From Haplomitrium mnioides (Eukaryota; Marchantiophyta; Haplomitriopsida; Calobryales), in NCBI GenBank assembly GCA_049999725.1, contig JBNGIS010010687.1, forward strand, positions 1 to 21,258: a DNA stretch of 21,258 nucleotides, given 5' to 3'. Of this stretch, positions 9,625 to 19,040 are shown one piece after another. The position numbers were made by a program, and so were the translations under genes. The number at the start of each line of letters is the position of its first letter. Position 1 is the first letter of the stretch. Below the pieces are notes generated by a model, which worked only from the letters and a program-made list of their open reading frames with translations, was not told the DNA's origin and ran no database searches.

Positions 9625-11751
9625 TCAAAATAAATCTTGAGTTACTTCAGAGTATCTCCGCTCCTCCAATGCTGCCAGTTGTTCTCTCACATTCGACACC
9701 TCCTGGTTTGCTTCGTCTAGGTCGAAGACTAGCCTTTGCATGTTGACATCCATTCAGTCTAGGGTCTTATTCCTTACTTGTTGTACCTTGTCCCACATTT
9801 ACTTCAACCCCATCACATCACAAGCTGCCTTCAAAAGGTCTTCGGAAAACTCTTTTTTTTTTCTCTTTCCAAGAACTCCCTCTGCCACTCCGCCAACTTC
9901 CGCTGCAAAGTATCAACTCTATTTTCATGGATGGACTTCGATGTTTGAAGCGTTTAATACAATTGCATCCATTCCTTCTCCTTCTCTTCATGAGCGCGTG
10001 CTTCTGTGCCTCCATCCCTGCCATTTCGCTGATTAGCTTACAGGCTTCTGACTCTAGCAAAACCTTTTCTCCGAAAAGTTGCTGACTCCTCCCTTCTCTT
10101 CATGAAGTTCCTTCTCCACCTTAGAGAATTTCTCCTCCTGGAAATGGAAACTCTCTTCCCTCTGCTTCAACATAGCTTCCAATCTTGCCACTCTCTTCCT
10201 CAGCATCTCTACCTTAGCCGAATCCTCCACGTTCCTCTGCTTCTCCCTCTGCATTTGTGCTAGGGATTTCCAAAGAAGCTTGGAAGTCTCTCTTTCCTCT
10301 CGAATTGCTCCTTCCAAATGTCTCTCTTTGATCTCAATCTTCTGCTTTAGCAACTTATAAGTACTTACCCAGTTCTCTGATTCTGTGTCTAATTCGCGTT
10401 TGATAGCTTTTCCCTTCCTTTGAATTTTTGGAGGATCCTTGGACGACTCCTTCGAAGCTGATTTCATGCTTTCCTCCTCCTCACTAGATTCTTCATCTTC
10501 TTGCTCCAATGACTCCACACTTGCAATATTATCCTCTGCCTTTGTTGGAACCTCCGCTTGCTGAAGTGAAGCTTCCTCTGATCTTGCATTTCTAACTTCC
10601 AGAAGCATCACATCTGACTCCCCTGCTTCAGCCTCTAGAACTATGGCTGAGCTCGCCATAGAATCTCTCTTTGAATCCAAACTCAGCCCCGCTCCATCTC
10701 CTTTCCCTTGAACCATTTGCTGGGCGTCCATTTCTTCCAAGGTCCTACCCCAATCGGCATTGCCTTCTCTCAAGTCAATTATGTCAATTGTTCGACTCTC
10801 TTCTGGCTTCCGACATGCCAAGGGGTAGACTCCAACATCCTCAAGCGCCTTCCTTGCACCTCCTGCTTGATTTGCCTTTGCCACCCACATTTCCTTCAAA
10901 TCAATTTTGGCCCTCTTCTGTGGTTTCGGATATGGCGAATCGGAAATCCTCATTTCTGCTCTCTCTCTCTGGGGATTGGATCAACGGAAGGCATTTTCCA
11001 AGGCTTCCTCCGAGGTTTATTTGGGGCTCCTTTCTCCCATATCGTTTCCTCCAAAAACGTCCTTTTTCTCTCTCGCCAAGAGATCTCTTTCTTCAAGAGT
11101 GCACATTCCATTTGCTTCCATATGATGTAAAATAAACGAAGCATACCAGATCACTGGGCTCTTCCTCCAACTCATCCGAAAATATGTGAAGAGTCTACCA
11201 TAGATTAATTTAGCCATCCCTTTGGTGTGCCCTCTCCACACATTCAATAAGACAAACAAATTTGTCTTCGTTATATATCTGGACTTAGGATAAAACAGAA
11301 TTTTGCCAAAAACTTGCACAAATTCCTACAATAAGGGATATGTAATCTCTTGGATTTTGTAACCATCATTGGTTACAGATGGATCAGGGAAAAGATAAGC
11401 GAGATGCTCAACTTGCTTCAATCATACATTTGGGTTATCGGTCTCTGGAAGATGGTAAATTTTCCTTACCACTTCTTCTGAGTAATGTATGAGTTCTCCT
11501 CAAAAGGAGAACACCAACTCCCTAACCACGACTTCGACTCTCTGAAATTTCCCCTGGCTGATCATACTTCGTAAATTATGATCCCAAATCCTTCCGAAAA
11601 AGTTCCAAAGCCCTCGGCTCTTCAAACCCCTTCTTAAATCATAGGAAATTGCAAGAATATGGGGGCTCTTCACTGGCCCCGTAGGCACAAATTCCCCATT
11701 GCCCTTCATCTCTTGCACATTCATCTCTTTCGCAGTCAAAACTGCTTTCAC
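9625..11751 (-). pseudogene. Broken ORF1/gag-like gene with long coiled coil
   Basis: One reading frame (codons starting at positions divisible by three, minus strand) can be followed from the ATG at 11751 to 10054. In-frame stops lie at 11500-11502, 11422-11424, 11326-11328, 11017-11019 and 10981-10983. After 10054 the coding pattern continues through two other frames: about 10060-9990, then about 9990-9860 with another stop. It returns to the first frame at about 9852 after a run of ten A (9853-9862). It ends at 9625 after stops at 9799-9801 and 9754-9756. Visible parts, in order: an N-terminal globular region with RGLWNFFGRIWDHNLRS, YSEEVVRKIYHLPETDNP and a WYASFILHHMEANG segment; an acidic linker; and heptad-like charged helices to the end. 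The N-terminal half loosely resembles the plant transposon/Athila ORF1 family; this is a tentative assignment. About 700 codons in all. No ribosomal or enzymatic motif is present, and the gene is certainly non-functional as it stands. Confidence 0.65.
10054..10953 (-). CDS. 299-codon open remnant of the broken gene (acidic linker plus coiled coil)
   Basis: The longest uninterrupted reading frame in the window, lying in frame with the disrupted upstream part. Its ATG is probably internal to the original gene: readable codons continue upstream to the stop at 10981-10983 and beyond. Residues 1-50 are basic and mixed, 145-163 form an acidic Ser/Glu cluster (QEDEESSEEEES), and 174-186 are basic (PPKIQRKGKAIKR). 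About 195-288 are highly charged and heptad-like, with Leu/Met/Ile spacing typical of a coiled coil. It ends SEKRFC by frame change rather than at a natural C-terminus. Coiled coils in this position would fit self-assembly of a gag-like protein, but that role is inferred. Expression from within a silenced insertion is doubtful. Confidence 0.45.
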   Translation of the reverse strand: MRISDSPYPKPQKRAKIDLKEMWVAKANQAGGARKALEDVGVYPLACRKPEESRTIDIIDLREGNADWGRTLEEMDAQQMVQGKGDGAGLSLDSKRDSMASSAIVLEAEAGESDVMLLEVRNARSEEASLQQAEVPTKAEDNIASVESLEQEDEESSEEEESMKSASKESSKDPPKIQRKGKAIKRELDTESENWVSTYKLLKQKIEIKERHLEGAIREERETSKLLWKSLAQMQREKQRNVEDSAKVEMLRKRVARLEAMLKQREESFHFQEEKFSKVEKELHEEKGGVSNFSEKRFC

Positions 11752-12234
11752 ATGAGTTTTTTTAGTCTATGATAGAACGGCTGATTCAAACAACAATCTT
11801 TTCCTCTCTGATCTTCATGTAGCAACTTGTCCTCCTTTGGCTCTTGAGGCTCTCCACGCTCACCTTGGCATGATTTTCTTGTTTGAAAGCAATGAGCACT
11901 TTAAACCCCCTTGGGAACCATTTAACAACTTATTTTCATAATAACCCTAGACGACGCCCTCCCGATTCCAAAATCGGAAACAGATCTGACCGTTGGAAAC
12001 CTTCCGAAGCCACTTCTGACTTTCTTCTCACTCCACTCTTTGGTTATGTTCCTAAATCTCACTTCAGACTCAAATATCCAATAATCTGAATCTGATTTTT
12101 CCTCTTCCAAAGCTTCTCAATGACTGAATTTTCTCCAAATTTTCCCCTATTACAAGCTCTTCACATGCCTATTTGCCCTTAAATTTATCCAAAAAGGCTT
12201 ATTCTTGAATGTTCTTGTTGAACTCTGCGTCACA
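11752..12234. other. Element leader or 5' LTR-like region
   Basis: The 5' side of the insertion as read on the minus strand, upstream of the broken gene's ATG. It starts TGTGACGCAGAG and is A/G-rich on the minus strand. A 62-codon frame (11922-12110, minus) is in a different frame from the broken gene and has no recognisable content. No primer-binding site complementary to a common plant initiator tRNA (a TGGTATCAGAGC-like motif) was found. Any LTR, promoter or polyadenylation signal is unassigned. Confidence 0.45.
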
Positions 12235-12239
12235 ACTGT
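12235..12239. other. Right target-site duplication (ACTGT)
   Basis: Five bases directly after the CA end of the insertion, followed by cctttgaggaaatag, so the satellite resumes in phase. It differs from the left copy by one transition (A/G), which suggests the insertion is not very recent. Confidence 0.7.
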
Positions 12240-13301
12240 CCTTTGAGGAAATAGTAATTCAAGGCTCCTGGACTTTAATCATTATAAGGTCTCAATGCCT
12301 AGGGCATCCACAAAACGTCATGCTCTAAGGTATGTTGTAGTATAAAGATAGGTTGTCCTTTGAGGAATAAGTAGATAGAGGCTCCTTGACTTTAAAAATT
12401 GTTAAGTTGTGATGCGTAGGGCATCCACCACGAGCACTGCTCTAGGGTATGTTGTAGTGTAAAGATTGGTTGTTCTTTGAGAAAGGGCTAGATAGAGGCT
12501 CTTTGGCTTTAAACATTGTAAGGTCTTAATGCGTAGGACATGCACGAAGAGCCATGCTCTATGGTATATTGTAGTGTAAAGATAGGTTGTCCTTCAAGGA
12601 AAGAGGAGATAGAGGCTCCTTGACTTTGAACATTGTCAAGTCTTGATGCATAGGGCATCCACTAAGAGCCCCGCTCTAAGGCATGTTGTAGTACAAAGAT
12701 AGGTTGTCCTTTGATGAAAGAGTAGATAGAGGCTCTTTGGCTTTAAACATTGTTTGGTCTTGATGCGTAGGGCATCCACAAAGAGCCCTACTCAAAGGTC
12801 TGTTGTAGTCTAAAGATAGATTGTGCTTTGAGGAATGAGTAGATAGAGGCTCCTTGACTTTGAACATTGTTTGGTCTTGATGCGTAGGGCATCTCAAAAG
12901 GCAATGCTTTAAGGTATGTTTTAGTATAAAGATAGATTCTCCTTTAAGGAAAGAGTTGATAGAGGCTCCTTCACTTTAATCATTGTTTGGTCTTGAAGCG
13001 TAGGGCATCCATAAAAAGCCAAGCTCTGAGGTATGTTGTGAAGATAGGTTGTCCTTTAAGGAATGAGTACATGGAGGCTCCTTGATTTTGAACATTGTTA
13101 GGTCTTGATGCGTACAACATCCATCAAGAGCGCTTCTCTAAGGTGTGTTGTAGTACAAAGATAGGTTGTCCTTTGAGGAAAGAGTAGATAGGGGCCACTT
13201 GACTTTAAACATTGTTAAGCCTTGATGAAAAGGGCATCCACTAAGAGCCCCGCTGTAAGGCATGTTGTAGCATAAAGATACATTGTACTTTGAGGAAAGA
13301 G

Positions 13302-15490
13302 TAGATAGAGTCTCTTTGACTCTAAACATTGTTAGGTTTAGATGCGCATGGCATCCACTAAAAGCCCTTTCCTAAGATTTGTTGTAGTATAAAGATAGGT
13401 TGTTCTTTGAGGAAAGAGTAGATAGAGGCTCCTTGGCTTTAAACATTCTTAGGTCTTGATGCGTAGGGCATCCACCAAGAGCCCTACTCTAAGGTATGTT
13501 GTAGTGTAAAGATAGGTTGTCCTTTCAAGAAAGAGTAGATAGAGGCTCCTTGACTTTAAACATTGTTAGGTCCCTATATGTATGGCATCCATGAACAGCC
13601 TTGCTCTAAAGTATGTTGTAGTATAAAGATAGGTCGTCCTTTGAAAAAAGAGTAGAAAATGTCTCATTGACTTTAAACATTCTTAGGTCTTGATGTGTAC
13701 ATCATCCACTAAGAGCTCCACTGTAAGGAATGTTGTTGTGTAAAGATATGTTGTCCTTTGAGGAAAGACTAGATAGACGCTCCTTGAATTTAAACATTGT
13801 CAGGTCTTGATGGGTTGGGCATCCACAAAGAGCGCTGCTCTAAGGTATGTTGTAGTATAAAGATAGGTTGTCCTTTGAGGAGAGTAGATAGAGGCTCCTT
13901 CACCTAAATCATTGCTAGGTCTTGATGCGTAGGGTATCCATGAAGGGCTTTGCTCTTAGGTATGTTGAAGTATTAAAACAAGTTGTCCTTTGGGGAAAGA
14001 GTAAATAGAGGTCGCTTGACTTTAGTCATTGCTAGGTCTTGATGTATACGACATCCATGAAAATCCATGCTATGAGGTATGTTTTAGCATAAAGATAGGA
14101 TGTCTTTTGAGAACTGAGTAGATAGAGGCTTCTTGACTTTAAACATTGGTAGGTCTTGATGCATAGGGCATCCACCAAGAGCACTTCTCTAAGCTTTGTT
14201 GTAGTATAAAGATAGGTTGTCCTTTGAGGAAAGAGTAGATAGAGGCTCTTTGACTTTTGACATTGTGAAGTCTTGATGCTTATGGCATCGACGAAGAGCC
14301 GTGCTCTAAGGCAAGTTGCAGTATAAAGATAGGTTTTCCTTTTGGGAAAGAGTGGATTGGGGCTCCTTGACTTTAAAGATTGTTTGGTTTTGATGCGTAG
14401 GGCATCCAGGAAGAACCTTTCTCTAAGGTATGCTGTAGTATAAAGATAGGTTGTCCTTTGTGGAAAGAGTAGATAGAGGCTCGTTGACTTTAAACATTGT
14501 TAGATCTTGATACGTAGGGCATCTATAAAGAGCTCTCCTCTAAGGTATGTTGTAATATAAAGAGAGGTTGTCATTTGAAGAAAGAGTCGAAAGAGGCTCT
14601 TTGACTTTAAAGATTGTTTGTTCTTGATACGTAGGGTATCTACGAAGAGCCATGCTCCAAGGTGCGTTGGAGTATAAGGATAGGTTGTCCTTGGAGGAAA
14701 GTTTTGATAGAGGCTTCTTGACTTAAATAATTGTTGGGTCTTGATGCGGAGGTCATCCACAAAGAGCCCTACTCTCAAGTATGTTGTAGAATGAAGATAG
14801 GTTGTCCTTTGAGGAAAGAGTAGATAAAGGCTCTTTGACTTTAACCATTGTTTTGTTCTCATATGTAGGGCATCCACAAAAAGCCATGCTCTCACGTATA
14901 ATGCAGTGTAAAGATAGGTTGTCCTTTTAAGAATGAGTGGAAAGAGGCTCCTTGATTTTAAACATTGTTGGGTCTTGATGCATATGGCATCAACAAAAAG
15001 CCAAGCTCTAAGGTATGTTGTAGTATAAAGATAGGTTATCCTTTGAGGAAAGAGTAGATAGAGGCTCCTTAACTTTAAACATTGTTAGATCTTGATGCGT
15101 AGGGCATCCACAAAAAGCCCTAGTCAAAGGTATGTTCTAGTATGAAGATAGGATGTCTTTTGAGGAAAGAGTAGATACAGGCTCCTTGACTTGAAACATT
15201 GTTAGGTCTTAATGCATAAGGCATCCACTAAGAGGCATGCTTTAAGGTATATTGTAGTTTTAAGATAGGTTGTACTTTTAGGATTGACTAGATAGAGGCT
15301 CGTGGACTTTAAACATTGTTAGGCTTTGATGCGTAGGGCATCCACTTAGAGCCCTTCTTCAAGGTAAGTTGTAGCATTAAGATAGGTTGTCTTTTGAGGA
15401 AAGAGTAAATAGAGGCTCCTTGACTTTAAACATTGTTAGGTCTTGATGCGTAGGGCATTCACAAAAAGCTCTACTCTCAGGTATGTTGTA
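13302..15490. repeat. Higher-order repeat, start of long period 3
   Basis: The third copy of the long period, matching the first 2.1-2.2 kb of periods 1 and 2 in order. It holds the left-edge variant (13302), the gaatgttgttg variant (13728), gattggggctcc (14355), the ttttgatagagg variant (14705), and the tcgtggactttaaacattg variant near 15300. After about 15490 the order of variants no longer follows periods 1 and 2, suggesting an unequal-exchange breakpoint. The boundary is good only to about one or two monomers. Confidence 0.7.
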
Positions 15491-16849
15491 GTATAAAGAT
15501 AACTTGTCCTTTGAGGAAACAGTAGTTAGAGGCTCCTTGACTTTAAACATTGCAAGGTCTTAATACCTAGGGCACCCACGAAAAGCCATGCTCTAAGGTA
15601 TGTTGTAGTCTAAAGATTGGTTGTCTTTTGAGGAAAGAGAAGATAGAGGCTCCTTGACTATAGACATTGTTAGGTCTTGATGCCTAGGGCATCTACAAAG
15701 AACCCTACTCTAAGGTAGGTTGCAGTATAAAGATAGGTTGTCCTTTGAGGAAAGAGCCGATATATGCTCTTTGATTTTAAAGATTGTTTCGTCTTAATAC
15801 AAAAGGCATCCACGAAGAGCCCAACTCTAAGGTATGTTGTAGTTTTAAGATAGGTTGTCCTTTGAGAAAAGAGTAGATAGAGGCTCCTTGACTTTAAACA
15901 TTGTTGGGTCTTGATGCGTAGGGCATCCACAAAAAGCCATGCTATGAGGTATGTTGTAGTATAAAGATAGGTTGTCTATTGAGGAATCAGTAGATAGAGG
16001 CTTCTTGACTTTGAACATTGTAAGGTTGTGATGCGTAGAGTTCCCACAAAAAGCCAGCCTCTAAGGTATGTTGTAGTATTAAGATAGGTTGTCCTTTGAG
16101 GAATGAGTCGATAAAGTCTCCTTGACTTGAAACATTGCTAGGTTGTGATGCGTAGGGCATCCACCAAGAGTGCTGCTCTAAGGTATGTTGTAGTATGAAG
16201 GTAGGTTGTTGTTTGAGAGAAGAGTAGATAGAGGCTCCTTGGCTTTAAACATTGCTAGGTGTTGATGTGTAGGGCATCCACGAACAGCCAAGCTCTATGG
16301 TGTGTTGTAGTATAAAGATAGGTAGTCTTTTGAAGAAAGAGTAGATAGAAGCTCCTTGTCTTTAAACATTGTCACGACCTGATGGATAGGTCATCCACGA
16401 AGGTCCCTCCTCTAAGGTATGTTGTAGTATAATGATAGGTGGTCCTTTGAGGAATGAGTAGATAGAGGCTCCTTGACTTTAAACATTGTTGCGTCTTGAT
16501 GCGTAAGGCATTCACTAAGAGCCCTACTTTAAGGTATGTTCCATCATAAAGATAAGTTGTACTTTGAGGAAAGAGTAGATAGAGACTCCTTGACTTTGAA
16601 CATTGTTAGGTCTTGATGCGTACCCCATCCAGTAAGAGCCCTTCTCTAAGGTATTTTGTAGTATCAAGATAGGTTGTCCTTTGAGAAAATAGTAGATCGA
16701 GGCTCCTTGGCTTCAAACATTTTTAGGTCTTGATGCGTAGGGCATCCACGAAGAGCCTTGCTCTAAGGTATGTTGTAGTATAAAAATATGTTGTCATTTG
16801 AGGAAAGAGTAGATAGAGGCTCCTTCACTATAGACATTACGAGGTCTTC

Positions 16850-17290
16850 ATGCGTAGGGTATCCACGAAGGTCCCTTCTCTAAGGCATGTTGTAGTATAA
16901 TGATAGGTTGTCCTTTGATGAAAGAGTCGATAGAGGCTCCTTGGCTTAAAACATTGTTAGGTCTTGGTTTGTAGGGCATCCACAAAGAGCCTTGCTCTAA
17001 GGCGTGTTGTAGTGTGAGGAGAGGTTGTCCTTTGAGGAAAAGGTAGATAGAGGCTCATTGATTTCAAACATTGTCAGGTCTTCATGCGTAGGGCATCAAC
17101 AAAGATCCCTCCTCTAAGGTTTGTTGTAGTATGATGATAGATTGTCCTTTGATGAAAGAGTAGATAGAGGCTCTTTGGTTTTAGACATTGATAGGTCTTG
17201 ATGCATAGGGCATCCACAAAGAGCCTTCCTCTAAAGCATGTTGTAGTTCAAAGATGGGTTGTTCTTTGAGGGAAAAGTAGATAGAAGCTC
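16850..17290. repeat. Satellite dimer block A
   Basis: Two alternating monomer variants. One has a cttcatgcgtaggg start, gtccct(t/c)ctctaagg, atgatag and cctttgatgaaagag. The other has a cttgatgcataggg- or cttggtttgtaggg-like start, agagcctt and ggcgtgttgtagtg or gcatgttgtag. The tgatgaaagag tag lies at 16916 and 17150, 234 bp apart, which is two monomers. A related block lies about 1751 bp downstream. Confidence 0.75.
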
Positions 17291-18599
17291 TTTGACTTTA
17301 AACATTGTTAGGTCTTCATGCGTAGGGAATCAAAAAGCCCTGCTCTAAGGTATGTTGTAGTATAAAGATAGGTTTTCTTTTGAGGTAAGTTTTGATAGAG
17401 GCTCCTTGACTTTAAACATTGGTTGGTCTTGATGCATAGGGCATCCACAAAGAGCCTTGCTTTGAAGCGTGTTGTAGTGTAAACATAGATTATCCTTTGT
17501 AGAAAGAGTAGATAGAATCTCTTTGACTTTAAACATGATTAGGTCTTGATGCATGGGGCATCCACGAAAATCAATGCTCTAAGATATGTTGTAGTATAAA
17601 GATAGGTTGTCCTTTGAGGAAAGAGTTGATAGAAGCTCCTTGACTTTAAACATCATTAGGTCTTAATGCGGGGGGCATCTACAAAGAGCACTACTCTAAG
17701 GTATGTTGTAGTATAAAGATAGGTTGTCCTTTGAGGAATGAGTAGATAGAGTGTCCTTGACTTTAGACATTATTTGGTCTTGATGCGTAGGTCATTCACG
17801 AAGAGCTTTGCTATAAGGTATGTCGGAGTACAAAGATAGGTTGTCCTTTGAGGAAAGATTTGATAGAGGCTCTACAACTTTTAACATTGCTAGGTCTTGA
17901 TGTGGAGGACATCCACGAAGTGCCGTGCTCTCAGGTATCTTGTAGTATGTAGACAGGTTGTCCTTTGAGGAAAAAGTAGATAGAGGCTCCTTGACTTTAA
18001 ACATTGCAAGGTCTTGATGCGTAGAGCATCCACAAAAAGCCATGCTTTAAGGTTTGTTGTAGTATAAAGATAGGTTGTCCTTTGAGGAATGAGTAGATAG
18101 AGGCTCCTTGACTTTAATCATTGCTTGGTCTTGATGTGTAGGGCACCCACCAAGAGCGCTTCTCTAAGGTGTGTTGTAGTACAAAGATAGGTTGCCCTTT
18201 GAGGAAAGTGTAGATAGAGGCTCCTTGGCTTTAATCATTGTTAGGTCTTGATGAAAAGGACATCCACTAGGAGCCTTGTTTTAAGGCATGTTGTAGCATA
18301 AAGATACATTGCACTTTGAGGAAAGAGTGGATAGAGGCTCTTGGAGTTTTAGCATTGTTAGGTTTTGATACGTAGGGCATCCACTAAGAGCTGTTCTCCA
18401 AGGTTTGGTGTAGTATGAAGATAGGTTGTCCTTTGAGAAGAGAGTAGATAGAAGCTGGTTGGCTTTAAGGATTGTTAGGTCTTGATGCGTAGGGCATCCA
18501 CGAAGAGCTCTGCTTTAAGGTATGTTGCTGTATAAAGATAGATTGTCTTTTAAGGAAAGAGTAGATAGAGGCTCCTTGTCTTTAGACATTGTTAGGTCT

Positions 18600-19040
18600 T
18601 CAAGTGTAGGGCATCCACGAGATCCCTCTTCTAAGGTATGTTGTAGTATAATGATAGGTTGTCCTTTGATGAAAGAGTAGATAGAGGCTCCTTGGCTTTA
18701 GACTTTGTTAGGTCTTGATGTGTAGGGCATCCACGAAGAGCCTTGTTCTCAGGCATGTTGTAGTGTGAAGATAGGTTGTCCATTGAGGAAAAAGTAGATA
18801 GAGGCTCCTTGACTTAGACATTGTCAGGTCTTCATGCATAGGGCATCCACAAAGATCTCTCCTCTAAGGTATGTTGTAGTATAATGATAGATTGTCCTCT
18901 GATGAAAGAGTAGATAGAGGCTCCTTGGCTTTAGACATTGTAAGGTCTTAATGTGTAGGGCATCCACAAAGAGCCTTTCTCCAAGGCATGTTGTAGTGTG
19001 AAGATAGGTTGTCCTTTGAGAAAAGAGTAGATAGAGGCTC
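18600..19040. repeat. Satellite dimer block B
   Basis: A second block with the same alternation of variants as 16850-17290. Its tgatgaaagag tags are at 18667 and 18900 (233 bp apart), 1751 and 1750 bp from those of block A, or 15 monomers. Both partner units keep ggcatgttgtagtgtgaag. This indicates that a stretch of about 1.75 kb was copied, or that a dimer array was later split. Confidence 0.75.

Larger units (their letters stand above)
8156..12234 (-). mobile_element. LTR-retrotransposon-type insertion, decayed, non-autonomous or partial
   Basis: A 4,079-bp block unlike the satellite in composition and content. Read on the minus strand it starts TGTGACGCAG and ends GGTTACTACA, so it has the TG...CA ends of LTR elements and retroviral-type integrases. 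ACTAT flanks it on the left and ACTGT on the right, consistent with a 5-bp target-site duplication with one later change. The satellite monomer phase continues across it. Orientation is taken from the long broken gene at 9625-11751 on the minus strand. I found no reverse transcriptase, RNase H, integrase or protease motif and no second copy of either terminus inside the block, so LTR boundaries, primer-binding site and polypurine tract are not assigned. Alternatives are a large solo LTR, a LARD-like non-autonomous element, or an internally deleted Athila/Tat-type element. Confidence 0.75.
4570..13301. repeat. Higher-order repeat, long period 2 (split by insertion)
   Basis: The second copy of the long period. 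Without the insertion and one 5-bp target duplicate it is about 4648 bp. It matches period 1 monomer by monomer. For example, the variant at 3498-3502 (actat in gatagactatcc) lies at 8151-8155 here, exactly at the insertion point, and the units after the insertion (12240-13301) match 3503-4569. Two private indels separate it from period 1: an extra 117-bp unit near 5824-6062 and a loss of about 33 bp near 7293. Together they give the observed offset change of +84 bp. Confidence 0.85.
15491..19040. repeat. Rearranged satellite segment with its own sub-repeats
   Basis: About 30 monomers of the same 117-bp family whose order does not match the corresponding part of periods 1 and 2. That part is only about 2.4 kb there, against about 3.55 kb here. 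The segment is enriched in a variant with aatgatagg plus cctttgatgaaagag, alternating with a variant carrying ggcatgttgtagtgtgaag. Because of it, the gaatgttgttg marker is 5492 bp (47 monomers) from its next copy instead of about 40. I infer local amplification or unequal crossing-over. No gene is present. Confidence 0.65.

Noticed and set aside
10671-11135. Plus-strand ORFs up to 154 codons
   Set aside because: They are antisense to the broken minus-strand gene and mirror its purine-rich coding strand.
11358-11377. Perfect 7-bp inverted repeat with 6-base loop (tgtaacc...ggttaca)
   Set aside because: It lies inside the broken coding frame and is not followed by a T run; a single hairpin of this size is expected by chance in 4 kb.
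11017-11502. Stops in the broken gene taken as proof of methylation-driven C-to-T decay
   Set aside because: TGA, TAG and TAA can always be reached from CGA, CAG and CAA by C-to-T change, so stop identity alone is not evidence; the original codons are unknown without intact relatives.
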